Source of the DNA: an uncultured Oscillospiraceae bacterium | GTDB taxonomy: Bacteria > Bacillota > Clostridia > Oscillospirales > Oscillospiraceae | Direction of reading: 5' to 3' | NCBI GenBank assembly: GCA_934597125.1 | Contig: CAKTQM010000049.1 | Coordinates: forward strand, 1 to 11,277 | Length of the DNA stretch: 11,277 nt | In this document: positions 1 to 7,900 of the stretch, one piece after another | Position numbering within the stretch: position 1 is the first letter of the stretch | Layout of the letters: each line of letters begins with the position of its first letter | The notes under the pieces: generated by a model | The model's input: the letters and a program-made list of their open reading frames with translations, nothing else | Database searches by the model: none | Told to the model about the DNA's origin: nothing | Translations under genes and position numbers: made by a program

Positions 1-30
1 AAACGGCCAGCAGCGCTCGGCTGCTGACCG
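1..30. terminator. Hairpin downstream of lipoprotein gene, possible terminator
   Basis: Arms CAGCAGC (8-14) and GCTGCTG (20-26) pair perfectly around a 5-nt loop. The stem extends through a C/A mismatch (7/27) to pairs 4-6 with 28-30. It lies about 100 nt beyond the stop of the lipoprotein gene, where an operon terminator would be expected. On the minus strand only a short T run follows the stem. On the plus strand a T-rich tract (about 37-50) follows after a gap, so it is not a textbook terminator in either direction. It shares the stem sequence AACGGCCAG...CTGACCG with the hairpin at 818-852. No gene is visible between 1 and 127. Confidence 0.4.
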
Positions 31-127
31 GGGAAATTTTATATTTTTTCTCTGTCCTCTTGACGGGGTGCGGTTCAGATGTCAGTTCTGCTTTTCTTTG
101 CTTACACCGACGCAGGTTTTGTGCCGC

Positions 128-799
128 TTAACCGTCGTAGAGGACGTAGATCAGCAGACTGCCGCCGTTCTCCACGATGCAGACATTGCAGCGGAAGCCA
201 GCGTCTGCAAGGCTGTCCACGCCAGCCTGCATCATGAGCTGACGGAAGGTAAAGTCCACCATGTCCCGTGCCTTGGCCTCTAACGTCTCTTGCGAGGCGT
301 CCGTTGGCACCGCGGCGGGGAAGCGGTAGGCGCTGTTATCCAGCGTCAGGCTTGCATCCGTGGTGACACCGTACTGTGTAACCGCATAGGCGTTGGCGGC
401 GTCAATGGCCATCTGCCGGTCCGCCGGGACTGTAGGTTCGGGAACGGGTTCTGGTTCCAGCGTAGGCTCCGGCTCCACATATCCCGTTTTTGCGTGGACG
501 ATCTCGGAGGGAATTTCCTCTGGTAGTTCCTCAATCGGTTCAGGAGCATCGGCGGTTTGCGGAGTACTTTCCTCCTGATGAGTATTCTCTTTTTGTGGTG
601 GCTCCTGCTCTGTAATCGGCACTGTGTCTGGTTCATGCGCTGTCGTTGTTGGCTCAGGTGTCGCTTGTGGCTGCTGTGCTTCTTCCTGCGCTGCCGGTGT
701 TGGCGGCAATGTCGCTTCTATTGGGTTGCTCTGCACCTGCCCACAGGCGGTGAACAACAACGCCGTACCGATTGCCAGTAACATGATCTTAGTTTTCAT
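128..799 (-). CDS. Pro/Glu-rich secreted lipoprotein of unknown function
   Basis: The 223-residue protein opens with a lipoprotein signal peptide: Lys at 2 and 4, a hydrophobic core (about 5-17) and a lipobox-like LFTAC with Cys19. It should therefore be exported and lipid-anchored on the outer face of the membrane. Residues about 25-130 are low-complexity, rich in Pro, Glu, Gln and Thr, with a short repeated EPEP pattern near 110-125, probably a wall-spanning spacer. The folded part is the last 95 or so residues, starting near the Ala-rich stretch after position 130, and contains two Cys (FRCNVC). I do not recognise that domain. The ATG at 799 is supported by GGAGG six bases upstream and by the signal peptide. 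The gene overlaps the end of the preceding gene by 11 nt, so the two are probably co-transcribed. Confidence 0.8.
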   Translation of the reverse strand: MKTKIMLLAIGTALLFTACGQVQSNPIEATLPPTPAAQEEAQQPQATPEPTTTAHEPDTVPITEQEPPQKENTHQEESTPQTADAPEPIEELPEEIPSEIVHAKTGYVEPEPTLEPEPVPEPTVPADRQMAIDAANAYAVTQYGVTTDASLTLDNSAYRFPAAVPTDASQETLEAKARDMVDFTFRQLMMQAGVDSLADAGFRCNVCIVENGGSLLIYVLYDG

Positions 800-1094
800 T
801 TTGTTCCTCCGTTGCGCAAAGAACGGCCAGAGCTCCCTCTGACCGTTCTTTTTGGTGTTGTTGTGATTCCGTTGTCAGTTCCAGCGCCAGCCGGAAGCCA
901 CACGCAAAACTGTCGAATGCAGCATTCTCCGCCAGCAGACCTCTCGTGTCCAGCAGCCGCAGCACTAGCTTGCGCTCCGGTTTTTCCAGCCGCCGCATCA
1001 GTTCCCGAAAAGCCTCGTCGTACTGCCGCTCGACTTCCGGCTTGGGCAGTTCTTTCCAGAATTTGCGATGCAGCTCCCGCAGGGTGTCGTACAT
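789..1094 (-). CDS. Small helical protein, DUF6809-like
   Basis: This is a 101-residue predicted helical protein rich in Arg, Glu and Leu. The reading frame is open further upstream (to 1184), but the ATG at 1094 is chosen because AGGAGG sits eight bases before it and the upstream residues look non-coding. The central part, ending with the pattern FACGFRLALELTTE, resembles the DUF6809 family, small proteins of unknown function common in Clostridia; this match is from memory and unconfirmed. The last 25 or so residues are charged and Gln-rich and overlap both a strong hairpin (818-852) and the start of the lipoprotein gene, so the tail may be less constrained. No catalytic motif is visible. 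Confidence 0.65.
   Translation of the reverse strand: MYDTLRELHRKFWKELPKPEVERQYDEAFRELMRRLEKPERKLVLRLLDTRGLLAENAAFDSFACGFRLALELTTESQQHQKERSEGALAVLCATEEQNEN
818..852. terminator. Strong inverted repeat ahead of the lipoprotein gene (attenuator or terminator)
   Basis: Outer arms AAAGAACGG (818-826) and CCGTTCTTT (843-851) are perfect complements. Inner arms CAGAG (828-832) and CTCTG (837-841) pair around a 4-nt loop, with only a C/A mismatch (827/842) between. On the plus strand it runs into five T bases (849-853), the classic shape of an intrinsic terminator. On the minus (gene) strand it ends in TTCTTT and lies inside the 3' end of the DUF6809-like gene, about 20-50 nt before the lipoprotein start. 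It could attenuate lipoprotein expression or stop antisense transcription. Confidence 0.5.
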
Positions 1095-1191
1095 GATTCT
1101 CACCTCCTGCGACAAACAAGTATCACAGAAGTGGAAGAAAGTCAACGGGAAAGAATGACGATGTTGCCCAAAATCGCGCCGCACATACTTA

Positions 1192-1827
1192 TCATCTTCC
1201 CCGCTTCTTCACATCCTCGTCGATGCGACGCTTCCAGTCGGCGCTGAGAGGGCGGGCGGCGCGAACGCTGCACACGGCCTCATTGATGACCTCGTAGTTC
1301 AGGGCCGTACCGGCCTCGTCGCACTTGTAGTTCACCGCACGGTCGGCGCCGATACCGAAGCGGGCCGCTTCTTTTGCCGCGTCGATATTGGCACCCAGGA
1401 AGAGAAACTCCCAGCCATACTTTTCTTTCTGTCTCTCGATCATGCGCCGCACCGTCTCATAGTCGTAGCGGCGGCTGGCGTTCTCATAACCGTCGGTGGT
1501 GATGATGAACATCGTCTTGTCCGGCACGTCCTCACGACGGGCGTACTTGTGGATGTTGCCGATGTGGTGGATGGCCCCGCCCACGGCGTCCAGCAGCGCC
1601 GTGCAGCCACGGGTGAAATACTCCTTTTCGGTCATGGGCGGCACCCTCTCCAGCGGTAGGCGGTCATGAATGACCACGCTCTCGTTGTCGAACAGCACGG
1701 TGGAGACCAACGCCTCGCCCGCCTCTCGCTTCTGCTTGTCGATCATGGAGTTGAAGCCGCCGATGGTGTCCGTCTCCAGCCCCGACATGGAGCCGCTGCG
1801 ATCCAGGATAAAAACCAATTCTGTCAT
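1192..1827 (-). CDS. von Willebrand factor A (vWA) domain protein
   Basis: This 211-residue cytoplasmic protein (no signal peptide or membrane segment) is essentially a single vWA domain. A full metal-ion-dependent adhesion site is visible: DxSxS at residues 9-13, Thr76, and Asp112 in TTDGYEN. vWA domains of this kind bind a divalent metal and usually mediate protein-protein contacts in multi-protein assemblies. Similar stand-alone bacterial vWA proteins occur beside macrodomain, kinase and tellurite/stress-response genes, and here a macrodomain gene lies two genes upstream. The ATG at 1827 is preceded by GGAGGG about nine bases away. An anti-Shine-Dalgarno arm upstream (1878-1886) could pair with this site. 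Its precise partner is unknown. Confidence 0.88.
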   Translation of the reverse strand: MTELVFILDRSGSMSGLETDTIGGFNSMIDKQKREAGEALVSTVLFDNESVVIHDRLPLERVPPMTEKEYFTRGCTALLDAVGGAIHHIGNIHKYARREDVPDKTMFIITTDGYENASRRYDYETVRRMIERQKEKYGWEFLFLGANIDAAKEAARFGIGADRAVNYKCDEAGTALNYEVINEAVCSVRAARPLSADWKRRIDEDVKKRGR

Positions 1828-1832
1828 AATGA

Positions 1833-1886
1833 AAACCCTCCTTCGTTTGTTTACGCTGTCATTGTAGCGCAGTCGGAGGAGGGTTT
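1833..1886 (-). promoter_or_regulatory. Inverted repeat that could hide the vWA ribosome-binding site
   Basis: On the transcript, AAACCCTCC (from 1886 to 1878) is the exact complement of GGAGGGTTT (from 1841 to 1833), which contains the Shine-Dalgarno sequence of the vWA gene. The loop is about 36 nt and includes a small inner CGCT/AGCG stem. If both arms are in the same transcript, pairing would block ribosome access. The match is clear in the sequence; the regulatory role is inference, and nine perfect bases involving a common GGAGG motif can occur by chance. Confidence 0.35.
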
Positions 1887-1906
1887 GGTCTCCTGCGGGG
1901 CGACAT

Positions 1907-2600
1907 TTAGAATATCGATCCGTTCTTTTGGTATTTATTCCAAATTACACTATCCAAATTTCTGACTGTCAAGTCATGATAGCCGCTATCCTTTAGTATT
2001 TTGACAGTTTCTCTGAACAGTATCTGGCACTCGTCATTTGGAACATCGATGCCAAGGGCATTTTTTATACAACGGTGAATATGAACATCCGGCTTACATC
2101 GATTAGGGTCTCCTGCCATCATGAACATATAATTCACCCCGGCATCCCCCATCCCTTTCACTGAGCGTAAAACAATTTCAAGCAGAGTTTCCTTTTCAAA
2201 ATAGCGAAAATCATCAAATGTATCCATGTTCAAGAGCTCATGCAATTTCGTTGCGATCTCATAGCATACTTCAGCCTTATTTCGACCGCTTAAGACTTGA
2301 TTGTTTTTTAATACATCCCGTGCAAATGCAGCGCAATCGGCAAATTCTCTTATATGAGCAATGAAATCAGATAGCGTGTCCTGCGCAGCGTACAGATTTC
2401 CTTCCATATATGTGTCGGCATATCGTTGCAGAACAGGAACAGTCACCGCAAAATATTTAGCCCTCAGTGAATAAACGCAGTCAAGAAATGCATATGGGCA
2501 AAGACTGATAACGCTCTATTTTACGAACGTTTTTTAGCTCTGTTTCAAAGTTTTTCAAACAATAATGCGAAAACAAGCGTATCTGTTCCGCTGTGATCAT
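1907..2600 (-). pseudogene. HhH-GPD-like protein gene, broken by a frameshift
   Basis: The intact-looking frame (GTG at 2446, 179 residues) is only the back part of the gene. Reading upstream in the same frame continues protein-like sequence (FLDCVYSLRAKYFAVTVPV) to a stop with no start codon. A second frame begins with ATG at 2600, eight bases after the macrodomain stop, and reads about 39 residues before ending at TGA. Removing one base from the GGG at 2496-2498 (CCC in the gene) joins the two into one protein of about 230 residues. The segment GMGDAGVNYMFMMAGDP followed by KPDVHIHRCI resembles the helix-hairpin-helix and following Asp region of the HhH-GPD DNA glycosylase/endonuclease III fold, but without a clear catalytic Lys, so base-excision activity is doubtful. 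Base composition is lower in GC than both neighbours. A sequencing error is the main alternative to true inactivation. Confidence 0.6.
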
Positions 2601-2607
2601 TTGTTAC

Positions 2608-3618
2608 TCACGCTCCCAACAGACTCTGATCAAAAGCGAACAGGGCCTCGTTGATCTCAAAAATGTCGTACTTTTTCTGCCCGATGAAATACTCGATAAT
2701 GACGTCGAACTTGCTGCTGGCGCTGAGGGCGTAGCCCGCACGGGCGATGAGGTCGCGTGTCTCGTCCAGGTCCAGCTCCAGCGCGATGGCAAAGGCGATG
2801 GCCGTGGACTTGGAGGGCTTGTAGTCCGGATTGTTGCGGATCTTGGAGAACAGCTTGCGATCCACATTGGCCTTTTTGTAGACTTCCGCATCCTTTTTGC
2901 CGCTGCGGTCGATAAGCTTCAACAGCGTCTCCGAGAAACCGGCATCCAGATGCGCCAGCAGATCGTCCAGCCCATCGGCAGCCTTGGGAGCCATCATCGG
3001 CGTAGGCATCGCGCTCTCGCAGACGGCTTCCGCATGGCTCTCGAAAACGCTCATTCGGCGCAGATACTCCCGCCGGGTGTCGGTGTGGGCATCCACATAG
3101 TGGTCGTCGATGTACTCGGCAATGTCGGCGAACAATTTGCCGCTGATCTGATAGGCTTTGCGGTCGAAAATGACGAGGTAGACTGTCATGTCGTTGTGCA
3201 GCAGGAACTCGCCGATGGTGTCCACCGCTACGCGCAGCGCCTGATCCTTGGGGTAGCCGAAGATGCCGGAGGAGATCAACGGGAAGGCCACCGTCTCGCA
3301 GTTGTGCTCCTTGGCCAGCGCAAGGCTCGTCTGATAGCAGGAGACGAGCTGCTCCCGCTCGCCGTGGCTACCGCCGTTCCACACGGGGCCGACGGTGTGG
3401 ATCACATACCGGCAGGGCAGGCGGTAGGCTTTTGTGATCTTGGCATCGCCGGTCTTGCAGCCGCCCAGCGTCCGGCACTCGGCCAGCAGCTCCGGCCCTG
3501 CCGCGCGGTGGATGCAGCCATCCACGCCGCCTCCGCCCAGCAGGGACTCCTTGGCCGCGTTAACGATGGCATCCACGGGCATTTTCGTGATGTCGTTGCG
3601 AACGATGATAAGGGGCAT
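2608..3618 (-). CDS. Macrodomain protein (ADP-ribose-binding/hydrolase) with C-terminal HTH-like domain
   Basis: This is a 336-residue protein in two parts. Residues 1-170 form a MacroD-type macrodomain: [22 protein letters not shown] (split here as positions 20-41), HTVGPVW near 74-80, and the phosphate loop SSGIFGYP at 116-123. Proteins of this class remove ADP-ribose from proteins or nucleic acids, or deacetylate O-acetyl-ADP-ribose. Residues about 230-336 form a helical tail with an HTH-like look ([20 protein letters not shown], then a DETRDLI segment), suggesting DNA binding or dimerisation. Residues about 170-230 look like a linker. The ATG at 3618 follows GGTGG by about eight bases. 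The gene starts 30 nt after the zinc-ribbon-like gene. It is the most GC-rich gene in the window (39 of 60 in 2761-2820). Confidence 0.87.
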   Translation of the reverse strand: MPLIIVRNDITKMPVDAIVNAAKESLLGGGGVDGCIHRAAGPELLAECRTLGGCKTGDAKITKAYRLPCRYVIHTVGPVWNGGSHGEREQLVSCYQTSLALAKEHNCETVAFPLISSGIFGYPKDQALRVAVDTIGEFLLHNDMTVYLVIFDRKAYQISGKLFADIAEYIDDHYVDAHTDTRREYLRRMSVFESHAEAVCESAMPTPMMAPKAADGLDDLLAHLDAGFSETLLKLIDRSGKKDAEVYKKANVDRKLFSKIRNNPDYKPSKSTAIAFAIALELDLDETRDLIARAGYALSASSKFDVIIEYFIGQKKYDIFEINEALFAFDQSLLGA

Positions 3619-3648
3619 ATTGTCACCACCAATTCCTACGATCCAGAA

Positions 3649-3855
3649 TCAAGCCAACGTGCCGTTGTCCTCCACCTTTTCCGCTTCGGACAGTTCTTCC
3701 CAATCTCCAAGGTTTCCGCACCTGCGAAGGTAATCGTGGCCGCCATCCACGGCGCACGAACCGCAGCTGCAAAACTTGAAATCATGGACGGTTTTACTTT
3801 CGATGATGTCCCCGCATTTTTTGCATCTGATTGCGTTTCTGATAATTCTTGGCAT
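3649..3855 (-). CDS. Small cysteine-rich zinc-ribbon-like protein (DUF7695-like)
   Basis: This 68-residue protein has Cys11-x-x-Cys14 and Cys29-x-Cys31-x-x-Cys34 arranged like a zinc ribbon, followed by the conserved-looking AVDGGHDYLRR. It resembles a family of short Firmicutes proteins I recall as DUF7695, function unknown. Three starts are possible in this frame. The ATG at 3855 is chosen because GAGGG lies seven to eight bases upstream; the ATG at 3861 is too close to that site, and the frame back to 3939 is antisense-like and overlaps the helicase remnant. The gene begins just after the stop of the helicase remnant (TGA at 3858-3860) and is followed 30 nt later by the macrodomain gene, suggesting one operon. 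Confidence 0.7.
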   Translation of the reverse strand: MPRIIRNAIRCKKCGDIIESKTVHDFKFCSCGSCAVDGGHDYLRRCGNLGDWEELSEAEKVEDNGTLA

Positions 3856-3857
3856 AG

Positions 3858-4915
3858 TCATTCCCTCTTTAGCGCATTTCTGATTTTCTCTTTTTCTCCA
3901 CTGCCATCTGTACGGAGACGCAGGAGCGGAACGGCGCACTTCTCCAAAATGGAGTTCTTTTTCATATCTCGCTCCGCCTGTTTGCTCCCGGCCTCATGGA
4001 AACCTGTTCCGTCCACCTCGATAGCCAACATAGGTTGCTTATCCATCTGATTGAACAGCAGAAAATCCACATGGGTCAACGGATTCCGGGCATATTTACG
4101 TTCTTCCTCTGTCAGCGGTTCATAGTTCTTCACCAGCGTCGCAAGAGAAACATGTACCGCACAGCCGATGGAGGAAAACGCCTCCTCGGACAGCACCTCT
4201 TGAATCACAGAGTACATGAGATTCTCGGAATCGTACTCCGATACCCGCTTATGTTTTTGCAGGTATGCCCTGCGCTGCTCGGCATAGCCCTGATAGAGCA
4301 TATCGAACACGGAGTAGACCTGGCTCTGGATAACCTCAAAATTGTTATATTCGATGTACCGCGTTAGGTCGCCATAGTTGGTTTGGTCATTGCGTGGGTC
4401 CTGCGATGTGACCACCGCCAGCGAATGAACCGCGCGGGAAACCGCCACATTCAGCATGTGGGGATCATCCACAAAATCTGTGATGACATTGTCGACCGAG
4501 GTCAGAATGATGGCATCCTGTTCCCGTCCCTGAAACTTGTGGACGGTGTCCACTTCGTAAGTATCTCCCAGCTGCTTGCGGATGGCTGTTACCTGATCCC
4601 GGTACGGCGTAATAATGCCGATGCTCTGGAAATTCTGCTGATGCAGCCGCAGAGTACCTCCCACCGGATGACATCGATCTGTCTCTGGTTGAGATGCCAG
4701 CGGGCATGGTTACCGGCAGTCGTCCGGTACATGGCCAATACATTCGGCTCATCATGGTCTTTGGTTATGACAATCAATTGCCCATGGTAGAACTTCTGGT
4801 TGCAGAAGTTGATGATTTTGGGGTGGCAGCGGTAGTGTTCCCGCAACAGCGTAACAGGCGCGTCCTGCCATAGGCATCTCCCCATCAGTTTAACTCGCAG
4901 TTCATAAGGTGTGAG
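3858..4915 (-). pseudogene. Remnant of superfamily I helicase with C-terminal endonuclease-like domain
   Basis: Two adjacent frames carry one protein. The first (ATG at 4885, similarity possibly from about 4915) has the helicase motif LLREHYRCHPKII and runs to NQRQIDVIR. The second, from about 4664, continues with IGIITPYRDQV, VDTVHKFQGREQDAIILTS and MLNVAVSRAV, the motifs IV-VI typical of Upf1/Dna2-type (AAA_12) helicases. It ends with a DUF2726-like PD-(D/E)XK-type region (HVDFLLF, AIEVDGTGFHE). The frames are offset as if CT were duplicated, or one base lost, in CTCTG near 4650. The Walker A and Walker B half is absent: the upstream sequence is the stop codon of res. It is therefore truncated at the 5' end and frameshifted, and cannot make an active helicase. 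The C-terminal part might still be translated from a GTG at 4664. Confidence 0.8.
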
Positions 4916-4918
4916 TTA
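4891..4918. repeat. Inverted repeat at the res / helicase-remnant junction
   Basis: TAACTCGCA (4891-4899) and TGTGAGTTA (4910-4918) pair at eight of nine positions around a 10-nt loop. The right arm contains the res stop codon itself (4916-4918). The position at the exact boundary between the restriction operon and the truncated helicase is suggestive, but there is no T run for a terminator and no second copy is visible in the window. Confidence 0.35.
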
Positions 4919-7900
4919 TTTCATCACTCGCTCAAGAAGTGTCCGGTAGCTATCCACCACATCATAAACTACATTTCCGTTGCTGATCGCCTTGAAATGC
5001 TCTCTTGCACAGTGGATTTTGGATTCCTCTATGAGCCGGAGCTGCATAGAGGACATGGAGCCTTTCGTCTCGGCAACAAAATAGATGTGCTTGACAGTTC
5101 CTTTATAGAAAGCAATCGCCCAGTCTGGATTATAATGTCCGACCGGTGTTGCAATATAGAAGCTGTCCGGCAACTTCACATAAACCGCAACATCTGTGTT
5201 GGTGTCCAGATTGGCTGCAAAGTCGCGCTCGTTTGTGGAATCGTATACGATATGGTCGTACAAATGCCGCTGCGCTTTCATCGCATTCGTTCCAAGCTTG
5301 CCCTTGATGGTCGGTTCAGTAAAGATGTCCGTGTCGTAATGCTCGTCCAGCACATTGTAAGTAACGTGCTGAGTAATTGCAGTTGCCTTTTCGTCATTGA
5401 TCAATGCGGCTGCTTTGATAATGAACTCTTCCGGATTGAATTTGAACTGCTCGAAAACAGCTCTCTCAATGCCAGTCAAAATTGCAACAACTGCTTTGCG
5501 TGTCAAACCGGTCTCTCCGACCAGCTTGCCAATCAGATCATACTTCACGCTGCTGTTGGCGCGGATCTGCTTGCTGCTGTCATAAGTAGATGACTTTGAC
5601 TTCGAGAATGCGCTTCCGTCAAGAAGCGAGTCCTTTGACTTAATCTCCTCCATTGCGCCGGTTTCAACTTTGAAGAAGATTTTCGGCACATGGAGATTTC
5701 GGTTGATGGACGCAATCGCCTTGTTTACAAGTTCATCGGTGTCAAAATCAACCACATACACGGATTTCGGACTGATGCGTTTCCAGAGAGCCTTGAACTC
5801 CGGCATAGCGAGTTTGTCGGGGTCAACTTGCAGCTCGACGTTCTTGTCGCGGGCGTTCTCCGGCTGCATGGCGCGGCTGTCATAGACGGAATCAAGAATG
5901 TTGATCACAGAATCGCGGCTGTCTGCCACTTCCTCCGCAACCTGAATCGTACCGTTTGCTTTGTCGGCATAATACTTATCGGTCAGTACTCCACGCTTGA
6001 CATATCCACTGGAAATCAAGTCCTCAAAGATTGCCTGCGCCGTATCGCCGTCCACGACCTGCTCGTTGCCTCTGGTATCCACAAGAGTCTTGCCCTTGAA
6101 CAGATCAGCAGTAACAGCCACAGGACGTCCGGCAACTGCATCGGCAAGCTCAGTCTGCAAGCCCTTTGCAAAGCTGTCATAGCTCTCACTGGCGATGACG
6201 GTCAGAACATTGATGGACTGCACATCATTTCCGAGCACGTTGGCATCCATGCGCTCACCGTCCTGATTGACGCACAGGCGCAGACCGCGACCGACTTCTT
6301 GCCGTTTGCGAACCTCACTGCTGCTTTGTTTCAGTGTGCAAATCTGGAACACATTCGGGTTGTCCCAGCCTTCACGCAGCGCGGAGTGCGAGAAAATGAA
6401 ACGCACAGGGGACTTTTTCGGGTCACGATCCAGAAGCAGTTCCTTGTTCTTCATAATCAGGTCATAGGCGTCAATATCGTCAGACGTGCCCTCCTTCTTG
6501 TCGGAGAGCTTGCTGTCGGTCATCTTGCCCTTTTTGTCCACGGAGAAGTAACCGGCGTGGGTATCATGGGCGGAAATTGCGTCCAGATAGCGGATGTAGT
6601 CCTCATCGCCGATCTCCCGCTGCATGGAGCTGAGAATGTCGTTGTACTCTTCCTCGAACATATCCGCATAGATGCCGTTGAACGGATGCCCAGCCTCGTC
6701 GTACTGCTTGTACTTTGCAACCTCGTCGATGAAGAACAGCGACAGAACCTTGATGCCCTTATGGAAAAGCTGACGCTCCCGCTCCAAGTGAGAAAGAATC
6801 GTTTCGCGGATCTGAATGCGTCGGAGCTGGTCTTCGCTGACCTTACCGATCACATCTCCGGCAAAGATTTTGATGCCGTTTAGGAACTCTACGGAGTTGT
6901 CGCGTCCGTCGATAGACTTGACCACAAAGCCTTCCTTATACTCGTCGAGCTTGCCAGACTCGCCGGAGTTGTCATAGAGGTTGTAGCCAATACCGACCGT
7001 GGCGGTTTTCTTGCGAAGTCCCTTTGCTCCAATGTAGTCAAACTGAATGGTCGCTGTCGGGTCAGCTTTGGAAAGGTTGATGCTTTCCAGATAGACAAAT
7101 CCCTCGGTTGCCGTGCTGCCGGACTCTGTGATGCCCTTAACGGCAATTTTCTTGACCAGCCGCTTATTGTATGCCTCCATCGCGTCAAGGCGATAGACCA
7201 TGTTATAAATGCTGTCTGATTTGTGGGTTGCGGAGTAGCGCAGCGTCAGCAGCGGGTTAAACTCTTTCAGACGTTCCTTTGTCTGCTTGCCCTCGACCGA
7301 CTGCGGCTCGTCAATGATCAAAATCGGGTTTGTCTTTGCGATAATGTCGATTGGGCGGCGGGAACGGAACTCGTCCAGCTTCATGTAAATGCGTCGCGCA
7401 TCCTTACCTCTGGCGTTGAATGCCTGAGAGTTGATGATCATGACATTGATGGCGCTGTCCGACGCAAAGCGGTCAATTTCCGTGAGCTGGGCAGAATTGT
7501 AGATAAAAAACCGGATCTTCTTGCCGTATTCCTCCGCAAAATGCTCCTGCGTCACCTGAAAAGATTTATATACGCCTTCGCGGATGGCAATGCTCGGCAC
7601 GACCACAATGAACTTGCTCCAACCGTAGTGCTTGTTCAGCTCATACATGGTCTTGATGTAGGTATAGGTCTTGCCGACACCGGTTTCCATTTCAATCGTC
7701 AGGTTATAGCGACCTTCCAGCTTGTCCGACGGCTTGATCTGATTGGCGCGCTGTACCTTCTGCAGATGCTCTAAAATCAGCTTGTCGGAAAGCTCCGGCA
7801 CAATGCGTTCATTCCGCCAACCGGTAAAATCCGTATCATCCTCCAAGCCAATCTGATAGTTTCCATCACCGCGGTCCATCATATATGCGGGCGTAAGGTA

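Noticed and set aside
789..1184. Longer form of the DUF6809-like protein starting at 1184
   Set aside because: The extra 30 residues lack protein character, and a strong AGGAGG lies right before the ATG at 1094.
1861..1866. TACAAT as a -10 promoter box for the vWA gene
   Set aside because: No acceptable -35 sequence at 16-18 bases upstream, so it is only a chance hexamer on present evidence.
3649..3939. Longer form of the zinc-ribbon-like protein starting at 3939
   Set aside because: The added residues are out-of-frame helicase-remnant sequence; GAGGG supports the ATG at 3855.
2593..4050. 485-codon open frame on the plus strand
   Set aside because: It lies opposite the macrodomain and zinc-ribbon genes and has no start signal or domain pattern. 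Long antisense frames are expected opposite GC-rich coding sequence.
4465..4755. 96-codon minus-strand frame inside the helicase remnant
   Set aside because: Third frame over the same region; it lacks helicase motifs, which are found in the two other frames.
5690..6883. 397-codon plus-strand frame opposite res
   Set aside because: Antisense shadow of a clearly intact Res gene; no recognisable motif.
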